From Eubacteriaceae bacterium (GTDB taxonomy: Bacteria; Bacillota; Clostridia; Peptostreptococcales; Anaerovoracaceae), in NCBI GenBank assembly GCA_902362435.1, contig CABIWW010000001.1, forward strand, positions 131,684 through 195,683: a stretch of DNA of 64,000 bases. The letters are read 5' to 3'. Position 1 is the stretch's first letter; each line of letters begins with the position of its first letter. The translations under genes and the position numbers were made by a program. Of the stretch, positions 9,138 through 18,165 are shown piece after piece. The notes under the pieces are model-generated. The model was not told the DNA's origin and ran no database searches. It was given only the letters and a program-made list of their open reading frames with translations.

Positions 9138-11480
9138 ATGAAGGAACAGAAAATCGCGCTTGTTACGGGAGCATTGCTTCATGATATAGGTAAGGTACTG
9201 TTTCGGTGTCATGAAGGTGGGAAAACACATTCAGAATCCGGTGCGGAATGGCTGAGGTCTATCGGGATATCAGATAAGATGATCCTTGATCAGGTGAAAT
9301 ATCACCACAGCCACGAAATACGGAATTCAGGAAATGATCTTTCTTCTGATTCGATGGCATATATAACTTACTGGGCTGATAACGTCGCTGCAGGAGCAGA
9401 TCGTCGTGATAATGATCAGGAGCAGGAAGGTCAGCTTTATGTCAGAAACAGTTCACTGGAAAGTGTATTTAATATTTTAAATGGAAATAAAGAAAAGTGT
9501 GTATATACTTATGGCATTATGTCAGAAGACGGTTCTGTAAATTATCCGGTCGCAGAAAAGAAGACGATCTCACCGGAGACATACAGCCGGATTCTGGACA
9601 ATATCAGGGATTCCCTAAAAGATATGGAATTCACGGAGAAGAGCATAAACTCGCTTCTGGAAATACTTGAAGCAAATCTGTCTTTCGTGCCATCGTCTAC
9701 AGACAGCAGCCAGCTCTGTGATATATCACTTTTCGACCATATGAAAATCACGGCAGCAATAGCTTCTGCTGTTTATGATTATGCGAAAGCGCAGCAGACA
9801 GCTGATTATAAAAACACATTTTACAGTAAGGGGAATGCGTTTTATGAAGAAAAAGCGTTTCTTCTGTGCAGCATGGATATTTCAGGCATACAGAATTTTA
9901 TATATACTATTGCAGCTGCTAAAGCGTTGAAAAACCTGAGAGCACGTTCATTTTATCTGGAGCTTATGATGGAGCATATAGTTGACCAGCTCTTGAATGA
10001 ACTGGAATCAACTCGGGCAAACCTGCTGTATACCGGTGGCGGGCATGCATATCTGCTGCTTCCAAATACGGAAAACTGCAAAACAGCTATTACAGAGTTT
10101 CATAAAAAACTGAATCAGTGGTTTATGGATAACTTCGGTACAGATCTGTATATGGCAATAGGGTATACTGCATGCTCTGCAAATGAACTGATGAACAAGC
10201 CGGATGGAAGTTATCGGGAGATTTTTCATCGGGTTTCTGAAAAACTTTCTTTTGGAAAATCACACCGCTATACATCAGAAGAAATAATCGCACTGAATAC
10301 ACAGAAGCACGAGGAACACGAACGTGAATGCATTGTGTGCGGCCGAAGCAGTCGGCTTGTAAGTGAAAACAAATGTGATGTCTGTGATGCGCTGGAATCT
10401 CTGGCAAATGATATCATGGAAAAAGATTTTATAGTCATATTATCGGAAAAGCCAGAAGAAAAATCTCTGATACTGCCCGATGAATGTTACATGATCATGG
10501 AAAACAGAGATCAGCTACGCGAAAGAATGAAAAACGATGCTGCATATGTGCGTTGTTACAGTAAAAATAAGAGATTTACAGGTGAGAATCTGGCTACAAA
10601 ACTCTGGATCGGTGATTACAGCAGTGCAAAGGAATTTACGGAACTGGCGTCAGCATCGCAGGGAATCAGGCGGCTTGCAGTGCTGAGAGCTGACGTGGAT
10701 AATCTGGGGCAGGCATTCGTAGCAGGATTCGCGGAGCAGAACAACAGCGTTTCCAGGACAACTACATTCTCACGAAAGCTGTCGGAGTTCTTTAAGCTTC
10801 ATATCAATTATATACTGCAAAACCCTGAATTTAATCTGGGGAAAGAGGCAGTGAAGCAGCGTGATGCACTTATAGTATACTCAGGCGGGGATGATGTGTT
10901 CCTGATAGGCGCGTGGGATGATGTTGTAGGTTTTGCTATAGACTTGCAAAGCAGCCTGGAAAAGTATACTCAGGGTATGCTGACGATTTCAGCTGGCATC
11001 GGTCTGTATCCTGAAAAATACCCGGTATCTGCTATGGCATATGAAACAGGTATTCTGGAAGAGATATCCAAAGGCATGGATGGTAAGAATGCCGTAACTC
11101 TTTTTGAAGGAGAGCATACATATCACTGGGATCGTTTCAGGGACAAAGTGCTTGGAGAAAAGCTGTCCATGCTGAACCGGTATTTTGAAATCAATAAGAT
11201 GGAGCGTGGAAACAGTGTATTGTATAAATTGCTGGAGTACATTCGATCTTTAGAAGACAGCAGGATCAATCTGGCGCGTTACGCATATCTGCTGGCACGA
11301 CTGAAACCGGAACAGGATGATGACGAGAAGAAAGAACGAGTCTATCAGGAGTTTTCACAGAATATGTATCGCTGGATCAAGGAAGCGGATGATCGAAGAG
11401 AACTTATAACTGCAATATATCTGTATGTGTATCTGAATCGAAGCAAGGAGGGTGAAGATGGAAAAACTGACAGAAACTAA
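9138..11480 (+). CDS. csm1: Type III-A CRISPR effector large subunit Cas10/Csm1
   Basis: Large subunit of the Csm interference complex. The 780-residue protein has an N-terminal HD nuclease motif (LLHDIGK, H15-D16, with a later YHHSHE), the single-strand DNase activity. A zinc-finger insertion has Cys near 398, 401, 413 and 416. The Palm2 domain carries an intact GGDD at 583-586, the cyclase site making cyclic oligoadenylates from ATP when target RNA is bound. A full set of both active sites, with Csm6 at the far end of the locus, implies working second-messenger immunity. AAGGAG precedes the start. Confidence 0.95.
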   Translation: MKEQKIALVTGALLHDIGKVLFRCHEGGKTHSESGAEWLRSIGISDKMILDQVKYHHSHEIRNSGNDLSSDSMAYITYWADNVAAGADRRDNDQEQEGQLYVRNSSLESVFNILNGNKEKCVYTYGIMSEDGSVNYPVAEKKTISPETYSRILDNIRDSLKDMEFTEKSINSLLEILEANLSFVPSSTDSSQLCDISLFDHMKITAAIASAVYDYAKAQQTADYKNTFYSKGNAFYEEKAFLLCSMDISGIQNFIYTIAAAKALKNLRARSFYLELMMEHIVDQLLNELESTRANLLYTGGGHAYLLLPNTENCKTAITEFHKKLNQWFMDNFGTDLYMAIGYTACSANELMNKPDGSYREIFHRVSEKLSFGKSHRYTSEEIIALNTQKHEEHERECIVCGRSSRLVSENKCDVCDALESLANDIMEKDFIVILSEKPEEKSLILPDECYMIMENRDQLRERMKNDAAYVRCYSKNKRFTGENLATKLWIGDYSSAKEFTELASASQGIRRLAVLRADVDNLGQAFVAGFAEQNNSVSRTTTFSRKLSEFFKLHINYILQNPEFNLGKEAVKQRDALIVYSGGDDVFLIGAWDDVVGFAIDLQSSLEKYTQGMLTISAGIGLYPEKYPVSAMAYETGILEEISKGMDGKNAVTLFEGEHTYHWDRFRDKVLGEKLSMLNRYFEINKMERGNSVLYKLLEYIRSLEDSRINLARYAYLLARLKPEQDDDEKKERVYQEFSQNMYRWIKEADDRRELITAIYLYVYLNRSKEGEDGKTDRN

Positions 11481-11844
11481 TTATGTGGATTTAGCAGAGA
11501 ATGTGATTGTAGAGGGTTTAGAAAGAGATGGAAAAGGAAAATTTAGATTGACAAATTCTAAAATCAGAAATCTTCTCTCTTTAGTAAATAATTTATATAC
11601 TGATGTAGTTCGTTCAAGTGGTGCAAATGAAAGACTATCGGAAGCGATCGAAGGAAAGATCCAGTATTTGCGTTTACGTTTTGTTTATGAAGCAGGTAGG
11701 GAAACAAGCGTGAAAGACTTTGTAGATAAAGCTGATATCATCAGACATTTGAAGCGTATAGAAACGCGAAGTGATCTGCTCTTGTTCTGCAGATACATGG
11801 AAGCACTGGTTGCATATCACAAGTTTAACGGCGGAAGAGACTAG
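11458..11844 (+). CDS. csm2: Type III-A CRISPR effector small subunit Csm2
   Basis: Small helical subunit that lines the crRNA-target duplex in the Csm complex. 128 residues, mostly alpha-helical by composition, in the expected place between csm1 and csm3. It contains the recognisable KFRLTNSKIRNLLSLVNNLY segment. The ATG at 11458 was chosen because AAGGAGG ends seven bases upstream; a GTG at 11452 touches that site and is unlikely. The gene overlaps the end of csm1 by 23 bases. Confidence 0.88.
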   Translation: MEKLTETNYVDLAENVIVEGLERDGKGKFRLTNSKIRNLLSLVNNLYTDVVRSSGANERLSEAIEGKIQYLRLRFVYEAGRETSVKDFVDKADIIRHLKRIETRSDLLLFCRYMEALVAYHKFNGGRD

Positions 11845-11857
11845 GGGAGGAAACAAG

Positions 11858-12526
11858 ATGTACGGAAAAATCGAAATTTCAGGTAGAATAAAACTTTTGA
11901 CAGGAATGCATATCGGAGCATCAGACAGCTTCGCTGCTATAGGAGCCATTGATACACCTGTGATCAAAGATCCGATCAGTGGACTGCCGCTCATTCCGGG
12001 CAGCAGTTTAAAAGGAAAAATGAGAACGCTGCTGGCAAAACAGTATAATCCGAATCCTTTTGCTGAATGTGAACGGGATGACGAAAAAATCACACGCTTG
12101 TTTGGAAGCAGCAAAAGCGTGAAAAACGGATATCCGGTCAGCGCCAGGATATTATTTTCAGATGTTGTTATGGATAATTTTAATAAACTTAAGGAATATG
12201 GAGTCGAGTTGCCGACAGAAGTGAAGGAAGAAAATAGTATTAGTCGTGTTACTGGGAGCGCTACTCCGAGAAAAATCGAGCGTGTTATCAAGGGAGCTGC
12301 TTTTCCGCTGAGTATAATCTATAATGTGGAAAATGAAGAAGAAATGGCTGAAGACTTTAAGACGATCGCTGACGGCTTGAAGCTTTTACAGTACGATTAT
12401 ATCGGAGGACATGGATCCAGAGGATATGGACGGATCGCGATTTCAGATCTGCACGTTGATGTGGTGGTTGGTGATGTTAAAGAAGAGTTATTGAATCAGT
12501 GTGAAGCGATTATTGAGGAAATTTAG
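11858..12526 (+). CDS. csm3: Type III-A CRISPR RAMP protein Csm3 (target-RNA slicer)
   Basis: Backbone subunit, present in several copies per complex, that cuts target RNA at six-base intervals. 222 residues. The catalytic aspartate is in the conserved AAIGAIDTPVIKDP block (D32). LIPGSSLKGKMRTLLA and the C-terminal GGHGSRGYGRI glycine loop are RAMP hallmarks. The start at 11858 follows GGGGAGGAAACAAG; upstream open frame is overlap with csm2. All residues expected for RNA cleavage appear present. Confidence 0.95.
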   Translation: MYGKIEISGRIKLLTGMHIGASDSFAAIGAIDTPVIKDPISGLPLIPGSSLKGKMRTLLAKQYNPNPFAECERDDEKITRLFGSSKSVKNGYPVSARILFSDVVMDNFNKLKEYGVELPTEVKEENSISRVTGSATPRKIERVIKGAAFPLSIIYNVENEEEMAEDFKTIADGLKLLQYDYIGGHGSRGYGRIAISDLHVDVVVGDVKEELLNQCEAIIEEI

Positions 12527-12528
12527 AT

Positions 12529-13461
12529 ATGAAATACTGTATTTATAAATTCAATTTTAAAACAGCAGTTCACATTGGTAATGGGAAATTATCTGATGGC
12601 GAAATGACATTTCATGCAGATACACTTTTTTCTGCACTTTGCCAGGAAGCACTGCAGATGGGCGGTGAAAAAATGCTGCAGGAACTGGTCGAATATGTAG
12701 AAAAAGGACAGCTGAGAATATCTGACTGTTTCCCGTTCCTTGCAAAGGATCGTTACTATATTCCGAAACCTATGAAGACAATAGTACATGACAGTGGCAA
12801 TAGTACAGATCGAAAAGCATTTAAAAAAATGAAATACGTGCCGGCAGACAAATTTGATGATTATTTGAATGGAAACATCGACGTCATTAAAGAAAATGAG
12901 TTTTTTGCAAAATATGCCGGAAATTATTCAGTCAAGACAAGTGCAGCTGTACCGGAACTGGAAGATACGAAACCGTATCCGGTAGGTATGTGGCATTTCC
13001 CAAAAGATTCGGGATTGTACTTTATTCTGGGATATGATTCTGATGAAGTGAATTATTTTGTGGGAGATTTGATGGACAGCCTTTCTTACAGTGGAATAGG
13101 TGGAAAAAGAACAGCCGGACTTGGAAGATTTGAATGCAGTGTAGATAAACTGCCACAAGCTATCAGGCAGAATATCGATAATGAAGCTGGCAAATACTTC
13201 ATGGCTCTTTCGGTGTGCATGGATGTAAAGGGTGTTCTGGATGATGTGGTTCCCGATGCGGAGTATCTGCTTGTAAAGCGAAGCGGATTTGTTGCATCAG
13301 ATCGATATGCACAGACTTTTCAGAAAAAGGAGGATGTGTACCTTTTTCGCGAAGGATCTTGTTTTTCACAGAAGTTCGATGGAGAAATACTGGATGTTTC
13401 GTGTGGTGGAAATCATCCGGTTTACCGGTATGCAAAAACGATGTGGATGAAGGTGGACTGA
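12529..13461 (+). CDS. csm4: Type III-A CRISPR RAMP protein Csm4
   Basis: RAMP subunit that caps the crRNA 5' handle and contacts Cas10. In this 310-residue protein the N-terminal region (FKTAVHIGNGKLSDG ... HADTLFSALCQEA) and the later SGIGGKRTAGLGRFE glycine-rich loop are characteristic. The start lies two bases after the csm3 stop, with GAGGAAA inside the csm3 tail as ribosome site, so translation is coupled. Confidence 0.92.
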   Translation: MKYCIYKFNFKTAVHIGNGKLSDGEMTFHADTLFSALCQEALQMGGEKMLQELVEYVEKGQLRISDCFPFLAKDRYYIPKPMKTIVHDSGNSTDRKAFKKMKYVPADKFDDYLNGNIDVIKENEFFAKYAGNYSVKTSAAVPELEDTKPYPVGMWHFPKDSGLYFILGYDSDEVNYFVGDLMDSLSYSGIGGKRTAGLGRFECSVDKLPQAIRQNIDNEAGKYFMALSVCMDVKGVLDDVVPDAEYLLVKRSGFVASDRYAQTFQKKEDVYLFREGSCFSQKFDGEILDVSCGGNHPVYRYAKTMWMKVD

Positions 13462-13462
13462 T

Positions 13463-14590
13463 ATGAAAGAGTTTTTACAGAAACATAAGATCATATTACA
13501 CACGCTGGGGCCTGTGTTTGTTGGAGACGGAAAGGTACTGGTGAAACGTGAATATGTTCTCAACAAAAGAGAACGAAAAGTAACTGTAATAGATCAGGCA
13601 AAGTTTTTCCGGTATCTTATGAGATCAAAGAAGCTTGAAAGCTATGAGAGATATATTTTAGGCAAGAGTGGTTCGATGCAAAGCTGGATGTATGAGGAAA
13701 AAATTCCTTTTAAAGATCTGAAAAGCTTTACAGCATATGAATACAGCTGCGGAGATGTCGCAGAACTCAATACGATGAAGAATATACTCACATTTATCAA
13801 AGATCCATATGGAATGCCTTATGTACCCGGAAGCAGTTTGAAAGGCGCGATTCGTACGGCGCTTCTTGGTGCAGATATTTTGAAGAATCATGAAAAGTAT
13901 TCTCATGCAGTGGATTATTTTTCACAGAAGACATATTTTGATTGCCATAATAAAAAAGATATTGATCGAGAAATAAAAAGCATTAATCGAGAAATACAAC
14001 GAGTAGAAGAAATCATGTTTTGCACGAAATCAAAAGATGAAGGGAATCAGACCGTCAATGATATCATGAACGGATTATGCATCAGTGACAGTAAGGCGCT
14101 TTCACTTGAGGATCTGACATTATGTCAGAAAATAGATATCCATGTGGAAGGAAAAGAGACAAGCCTTCCGATCTTGAGAGAATGCCTGAAACCGGAGACA
14201 AGAATCGAATTTGATGTTACAATTGATACGACAGAGTGTGATCTTACGATAGAACAGATCCGAGGAAGTATAAATCTGTTTTTAAGAGGCTATAATAAAC
14301 TTTTTCTGGAAAAGTTCAAAGAAGAAACGCTGTATGAAAAGGATGTCATGTATATTGGCGGAGGTTCTGGTTTTGCTACAAAAACCGTTCTTCATGAGCT
14401 TTTAAAAAAAAGCAAAACCCGTTCGAAGACTGTTGCAGGTATTATCGATCTTAACCTGCCGGGAAAAGCAAAAAGTGAGCATAAACACAGTCAGGATTCC
14501 AGATGGGGTGTTTCACCTCATACATGCAAGTTGACAGAATATGATGGCGGACTCTATCAGATGGGAGCCTGCAGTGTTGAAATCACATGA
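13463..14590 (+). CDS. csm5: Type III-A CRISPR RAMP protein Csm5
   Basis: RAMP subunit that caps the 3' end of the Csm complex and helps mature the crRNA 3' end. 375 residues, with LGPVFVGDGK near the start, YVPGSSLKGAIRTALL (RAMP loop) near residue 120, and a distal glycine-rich IGGGSGFATKT element. It starts one base after csm4 ends and is the last effector gene before the array; AAGGTGG is the ribosome site. Confidence 0.92.
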   Translation: MKEFLQKHKIILHTLGPVFVGDGKVLVKREYVLNKRERKVTVIDQAKFFRYLMRSKKLESYERYILGKSGSMQSWMYEEKIPFKDLKSFTAYEYSCGDVAELNTMKNILTFIKDPYGMPYVPGSSLKGAIRTALLGADILKNHEKYSHAVDYFSQKTYFDCHNKKDIDREIKSINREIQRVEEIMFCTKSKDEGNQTVNDIMNGLCISDSKALSLEDLTLCQKIDIHVEGKETSLPILRECLKPETRIEFDVTIDTTECDLTIEQIRGSINLFLRGYNKLFLEKFKEETLYEKDVMYIGGGSGFATKTVLHELLKKSKTRSKTVAGIIDLNLPGKAKSEHKHSQDSRWGVSPHTCKLTEYDGGLYQMGACSVEIT

Positions 14591-14723
14591 TTTTAGCCGC
14601 GCCTTGAATTTCAATGGTTACAGCGCTTTACAGAACATTTTATCTTATGCATTTGCGGCATTTGTTGTTTCAGCCGCAAATGCACTGTGTAGGCCTTGAA
14701 ATCAGAGCATTACAGAAGGTAGG
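14591..14723 (+). promoter_or_regulatory. Putative CRISPR leader
   Basis: AT-rich 133 bases between csm5 and the first perfect repeat. It holds a perfect 12-base inverted repeat, TGCATTTGCGGC (14648-14659) against GCCGCAAATGCA (14673-14684), without a T-run. It also holds an imperfect direct repeat of the form CCTTGAA ... TTACAG (about 14601-14624 and 14693-14715). The leader is placed on this side because the degenerate repeat is at the other end of the array. Confidence 0.6.
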
Positions 14724-15338
14724 ATAGAAACATGTAAGACCCCGACAGGGGACGGAAACTTTTACGTTATTACAGTTATAATAAAACTTGTATGCATAGA
14801 AACATGTAAGACCCCGACAGGGGACGGAAACTTTGTCACAGTAGTGCTGTGTCATACTAGCCACTTTCATAGAAACATGTAAGACCCCGACAGGGGACGG
14901 AAACCGCATTCCGTATCCGTCTTTATCGCAGTAACGCTGTGAATAGAAACATGTAAGACCCCGACAGGGGACGGAAACTGCGCTGTAGATTCTATTTGTT
15001 TCTTTCATTTTCATAGAAACATGTAAGACCCCGACAGGGGACGGAAACAAGTTTCACTACCAGTCACAATAGGAAGATGGTTTAAAAATAGAAACATGTA
15101 AGACCCCGACAGGGGACGGAAACACTATCTCACCTGTCTGATCATCAAACTCACCTATATAGAAACATGTAAGACCCCGACAGGGGACGGAAACTTTTTT
15201 CATGGGTTTGCTGTACGTCACTCCTCTTGTTATAGAAACATGTAAGACCCCGACAGGGGACGGAAACTGAATGATTTTGTTGATGCTGTCGACTTTGATC
15301 TGATAGAAACATGTAAGACCCCGACAGGGGACGGAAAT
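14724..15338 (+). CRISPR. CRISPR array, 9 repeats and 8 spacers, type III-A
   Basis: Repeats are 36 bases, beginning ATAGAAACATGTAAGA and ending GGGGACGGAAAC, with an internal CCCC-GACA-GGGG hairpin. They start at 14724, 14796, 14869, 14943, 15013, 15088, 15159, 15232 and 15303. Spacers are 36, 37, 38, 34, 39, 35, 37 and 35 bases. The first eight repeats read identical; the ninth ends in T instead of C, marking the leader-distal end. The 3' ACGGAAAC fits the 8-base crRNA handle of type III systems. The array lies between the effector genes and cas1-cas2, and transcription is expected on the plus strand. Confidence 0.97.
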
Positions 15339-15440
15339 AGTTTTTGCGCTATCTTATGACGGTGCTTTGTTTCGAAGACAAATGATCGATATCATTGAAT
15401 GCAGCAGTTGCAGTTTATATGGATGAAAGGCGGTGGTGTG

Positions 15441-16442
15441 ATGAGTTATTTGTATGTGAATGAGCAGGGGGCTCGTATCGGTGTGGATGGTGGCTATGTC
15501 ACAGTACAGATGAAGGATGATCTGTTGCGAAAAATTCCTTCCGAAACACTGGAGAATATTTCACTTTTCGGAAATATATCGATTTCTACGCAGGCCATGC
15601 AGCGATGTTTGAAGCTGGGAATCACATTGAATTTCTTTTCTTCAAATGGAAAGTACTATGGACATCTGACGCCTACTGCAAGATGTCAGATCAGAAGACA
15701 GAGAAAACAGTTTTCTCTGTCTGAAGACCCGGGATTTGCAAATGAACTGGCTAAGGAAATACTGCAGGCAAAGATCCATAATCAGAAAATAGTATTGAAG
15801 CGGTATATAGTAAAACCGTCAGTTGCTGTGCAGGAAGCGCTGAAACAGATAGAGAATGCAGAGAAAAAAATAGCCTCCTGCGAGTCTCTTGATGAAATGA
15901 AAGGATATGAAGGGATCGCGGCAAGGTATTATTTTTCTGCTATATCAGGATTCATAGACTATGATTTCAAGTTCAATGGAAGAAATCGCATGCCTCCGAA
16001 AGATCCGTTCAATTCTATGTTGAGTTTGGGGTACACACTGCTTATGCATGAAATATATGGATTGATAGAGGGGCATGGGATGAACGCATATGCAGGTTTT
16101 ATACATCAGGATAGAGAAAACCATCCTACACTTGCGAGTGATATGATGGAGGAATGGCGAGCGATCATCGTTGACTCGGTAGTGCTGAGTCTTATACAGG
16201 GACACGAAGTGTCGTTTGACGGATTCAGAGTAGATCATGAAACCGGAGGAGTTTTACTGACTGATGAAGCTTTTCGTATTTTTATAAAAAAGTATGAAAA
16301 GAAGATGCGCTCAGAAAGCCGTTATCTGTCTGCAAGTGGACGAAAGAACTATCGTGCACTGCTTAACGAACAGGTATCTATGCTTGCAAGAGCGATCGAT
16401 AATGAAGATGTGCAGCTTTATAAAACAATACGTATCAGGTAG
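15441..16442 (+). CDS. cas1: CRISPR adaptation integrase Cas1
   Basis: Metal-dependent integrase that, with Cas2, inserts new spacers at the leader end. 333 residues. The expected active-site set is visible: Glu157 (GYEGIAARYYF), His222 (GFIHQDRENHP) and the acidic D234/E237 in SDMMEEWR. The start at 15441 follows AAAGGCGGTGGTG; the frame is open 14 codons further upstream without a better site. It lies directly after the array and four codon-lengths of spacing or less separate it from cas2. Confidence 0.95.
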   Translation: MSYLYVNEQGARIGVDGGYVTVQMKDDLLRKIPSETLENISLFGNISISTQAMQRCLKLGITLNFFSSNGKYYGHLTPTARCQIRRQRKQFSLSEDPGFANELAKEILQAKIHNQKIVLKRYIVKPSVAVQEALKQIENAEKKIASCESLDEMKGYEGIAARYYFSAISGFIDYDFKFNGRNRMPPKDPFNSMLSLGYTLLMHEIYGLIEGHGMNAYAGFIHQDRENHPTLASDMMEEWRAIIVDSVVLSLIQGHEVSFDGFRVDHETGGVLLTDEAFRIFIKKYEKKMRSESRYLSASGRKNYRALLNEQVSMLARAIDNEDVQLYKTIRIR

Positions 16443-16449
16443 GTGTGAT

Positions 16450-16767
16450 ATGGAAGAAAATTATATGTTTGACACTGAAAATACCGTATCAGTATCAAAA
16501 AACATGATAGTAGTATGTTATGATATATCAGACAATAAACGACGTAATAAGATGGTAAAGCTGCTGGAGCGGTATCTGTTCAGAATGCAGCGTTCAGTAT
16601 TTGAAGCTATGCTGACAAATCAGAAAACGGATCAATTGAAACGCGAGCTGTCTCAGTTTGCAAAAGAAGATGATAATATCCGTATTTACAAAATAAACGG
16701 CTCAGGTGATGTGAGTGTTTATGGCAGTGCATATCAGCTGGAAGATGAAGAAGTGATTATTATATGA
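16450..16767 (+). CDS. cas2: CRISPR adaptation protein Cas2
   Basis: Structural partner of Cas1 in the spacer-integration complex. 105 residues. The ferredoxin-like core begins VVCYDISDNKRRNKMVKLLE (conserved Asp25), with the C-terminal strand that pairs in the dimer. The ATG at 16450 is seven bases after the cas1 stop. It adds an 18-residue tail before the usual beta-1 methionine (M19), but M19 has no ribosome site, so the longer form is preferred. Confidence 0.9.
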   Translation: MEENYMFDTENTVSVSKNMIVVCYDISDNKRRNKMVKLLERYLFRMQRSVFEAMLTNQKTDQLKRELSQFAKEDDNIRIYKINGSGDVSVYGSAYQLEDEEVIII

Positions 16768-16786
16768 AGAATTGTGAGGAATAGAT

Positions 16787-18115
16787 ATGAGTACACAGAA
16801 AATACTTTTTTCCCCGTTAGGAGGGACAGATCCTATATCTAATTTTCGTGACGGGTCGATGCTGCATATATGCCGTGTATATAAACCGGATGTAGTATTT
16901 TTGTATCTGTCAAAAGAAATGTGTGAATTTCACAAGAAAGACGATCGTTATCTATACTGCATCAGAAAGCTGTCAGAGCTTATAGATCATAAGTTTGAAG
17001 TAAAGCTCATCGAGCGTCCGGAACTGGAAAATGTTTATGAATTTGATTTCTTTTATAAAGAGTTTGAATCATTGCTTAGGGAGATTCACCGGCAGTATGA
17101 TGGTGAGATACTGTTAAATGTTTCCTCAGGAACTCCGGCAATGAAAAACGCATTGAATATTTTATCGGAACTGATGGGCATTAGATTATCACCGATACAG
17201 GTTGTGACGCCGGAGGGCAAGATCAATTCTCATGAAGAAGATAGAAACAATTACGATGTGGAATCTTACTGGGAGCTGAATCAGGACAATGATCCCGAGA
17301 TTTTTCATGACAGAACGACAAAGATAAAGAACAGAAACCAGACCGCAGTGTTCATGATCAATAATATCAAGCGATTGATAAATGCTTTTGATTATACGGC
17401 AGCACTTGATCTGGCAGAAAGTATTAAAGAATTTATATCACCGGAAGTCGTACAGCTTTTGAAAATAGCATGCGCAAGGATAAGTATGGACTATTCCGGA
17501 TATGCAAAGGCCGGAGGAAGAAAATATGATTTCATGCCGGTGCAGAGCAGTGATTCGAGAGGTATCGTTGAATATATCCTGATTCTGCAGATAAAAGAAG
17601 AAAAAGCGGAATATGCTGATATTCTGCGTGCTATTACACCGGTATTTTATGAGTTATGCAAAATGGCAGTTCAGAAACGATGTGGTATTGATTTGAATAA
17701 AGTAACATATATGGATAAATATACAGGAGCTATCAAGTGGAAAATCGACATGAAGAACGCTGATGAAAAGACTTATGATTTCTTTGTTGAAACATACGGA
17801 GAATATAGAGGAGGATTTGTTGCAAGTGATCAGCTGACAAAAATGATTTACAAATTTGAAAATGATGCAACTTGCAGAAAAGCATTTGATGAATTTCGTG
17901 CTATTGAAGAGAAGGTTAGAAATATTGCAGCGCATAATCTTGTAGCTATCACAGATGACTGGATCAGATCAAAATGCGGATGTACAGCAAAGCAGATAAT
18001 AAAAAAACTGAAGTCATTGTCTGTGATTTCAGGTATAAAAGTAACACAGGAAGACTGGGATTCATATTTGTCTATGAATACAGTGATCAAAGATAAGCTG
18101 CTGCTGGAGGATTAA
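16787..18115 (+). CDS. csm6: CRISPR-associated ancillary ribonuclease Csm6 (CARF-HEPN)
   Basis: RNase switched on by cyclic oligoadenylate made by Cas10, degrading transcripts non-specifically during infection. In this 442-residue protein the N-terminal CARF sensor shows SPLGGTDPI near residue 10 and LNVSSGTPAMKNAL near 110. The C-terminal HEPN domain has an intact R-x4-H site (RNIAAH, R378 and H383). GTGAGGA precedes the start. It follows cas2 by 19 bases, probably in the cas1-cas2 transcript. CARF and HEPN residues all look functional. Confidence 0.9.
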   Translation: MSTQKILFSPLGGTDPISNFRDGSMLHICRVYKPDVVFLYLSKEMCEFHKKDDRYLYCIRKLSELIDHKFEVKLIERPELENVYEFDFFYKEFESLLREIHRQYDGEILLNVSSGTPAMKNALNILSELMGIRLSPIQVVTPEGKINSHEEDRNNYDVESYWELNQDNDPEIFHDRTTKIKNRNQTAVFMINNIKRLINAFDYTAALDLAESIKEFISPEVVQLLKIACARISMDYSGYAKAGGRKYDFMPVQSSDSRGIVEYILILQIKEEKAEYADILRAITPVFYELCKMAVQKRCGIDLNKVTYMDKYTGAIKWKIDMKNADEKTYDFFVETYGEYRGGFVASDQLTKMIYKFENDATCRKAFDEFRAIEEKVRNIAAHNLVAITDDWIRSKCGCTAKQIIKKLKSLSVISGIKVTQEDWDSYLSMNTVIKDKLLLED

Positions 18116-18165
18116 GCTCGCTGTGCTCGTCAGAATGTGAAAAACATCGCAATGGAGGCAACATC

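Noticed and set aside
14670..15050. Minus-strand open frame across the CRISPR array
   Set aside because: It is built from repeat translations (VPCRGLTCFY units) and spacers; an artefact of 36-base repeats. It was useful only for showing the spacer 2/3 resemblance.
14760..15302. Idea that all spacers target coding strands because each has an open antisense frame
   Set aside because: A ~36-base random sequence has at least one open frame most of the time, and several spacers are open in sense as well. Only the spacer 2/3 codon match is informative.
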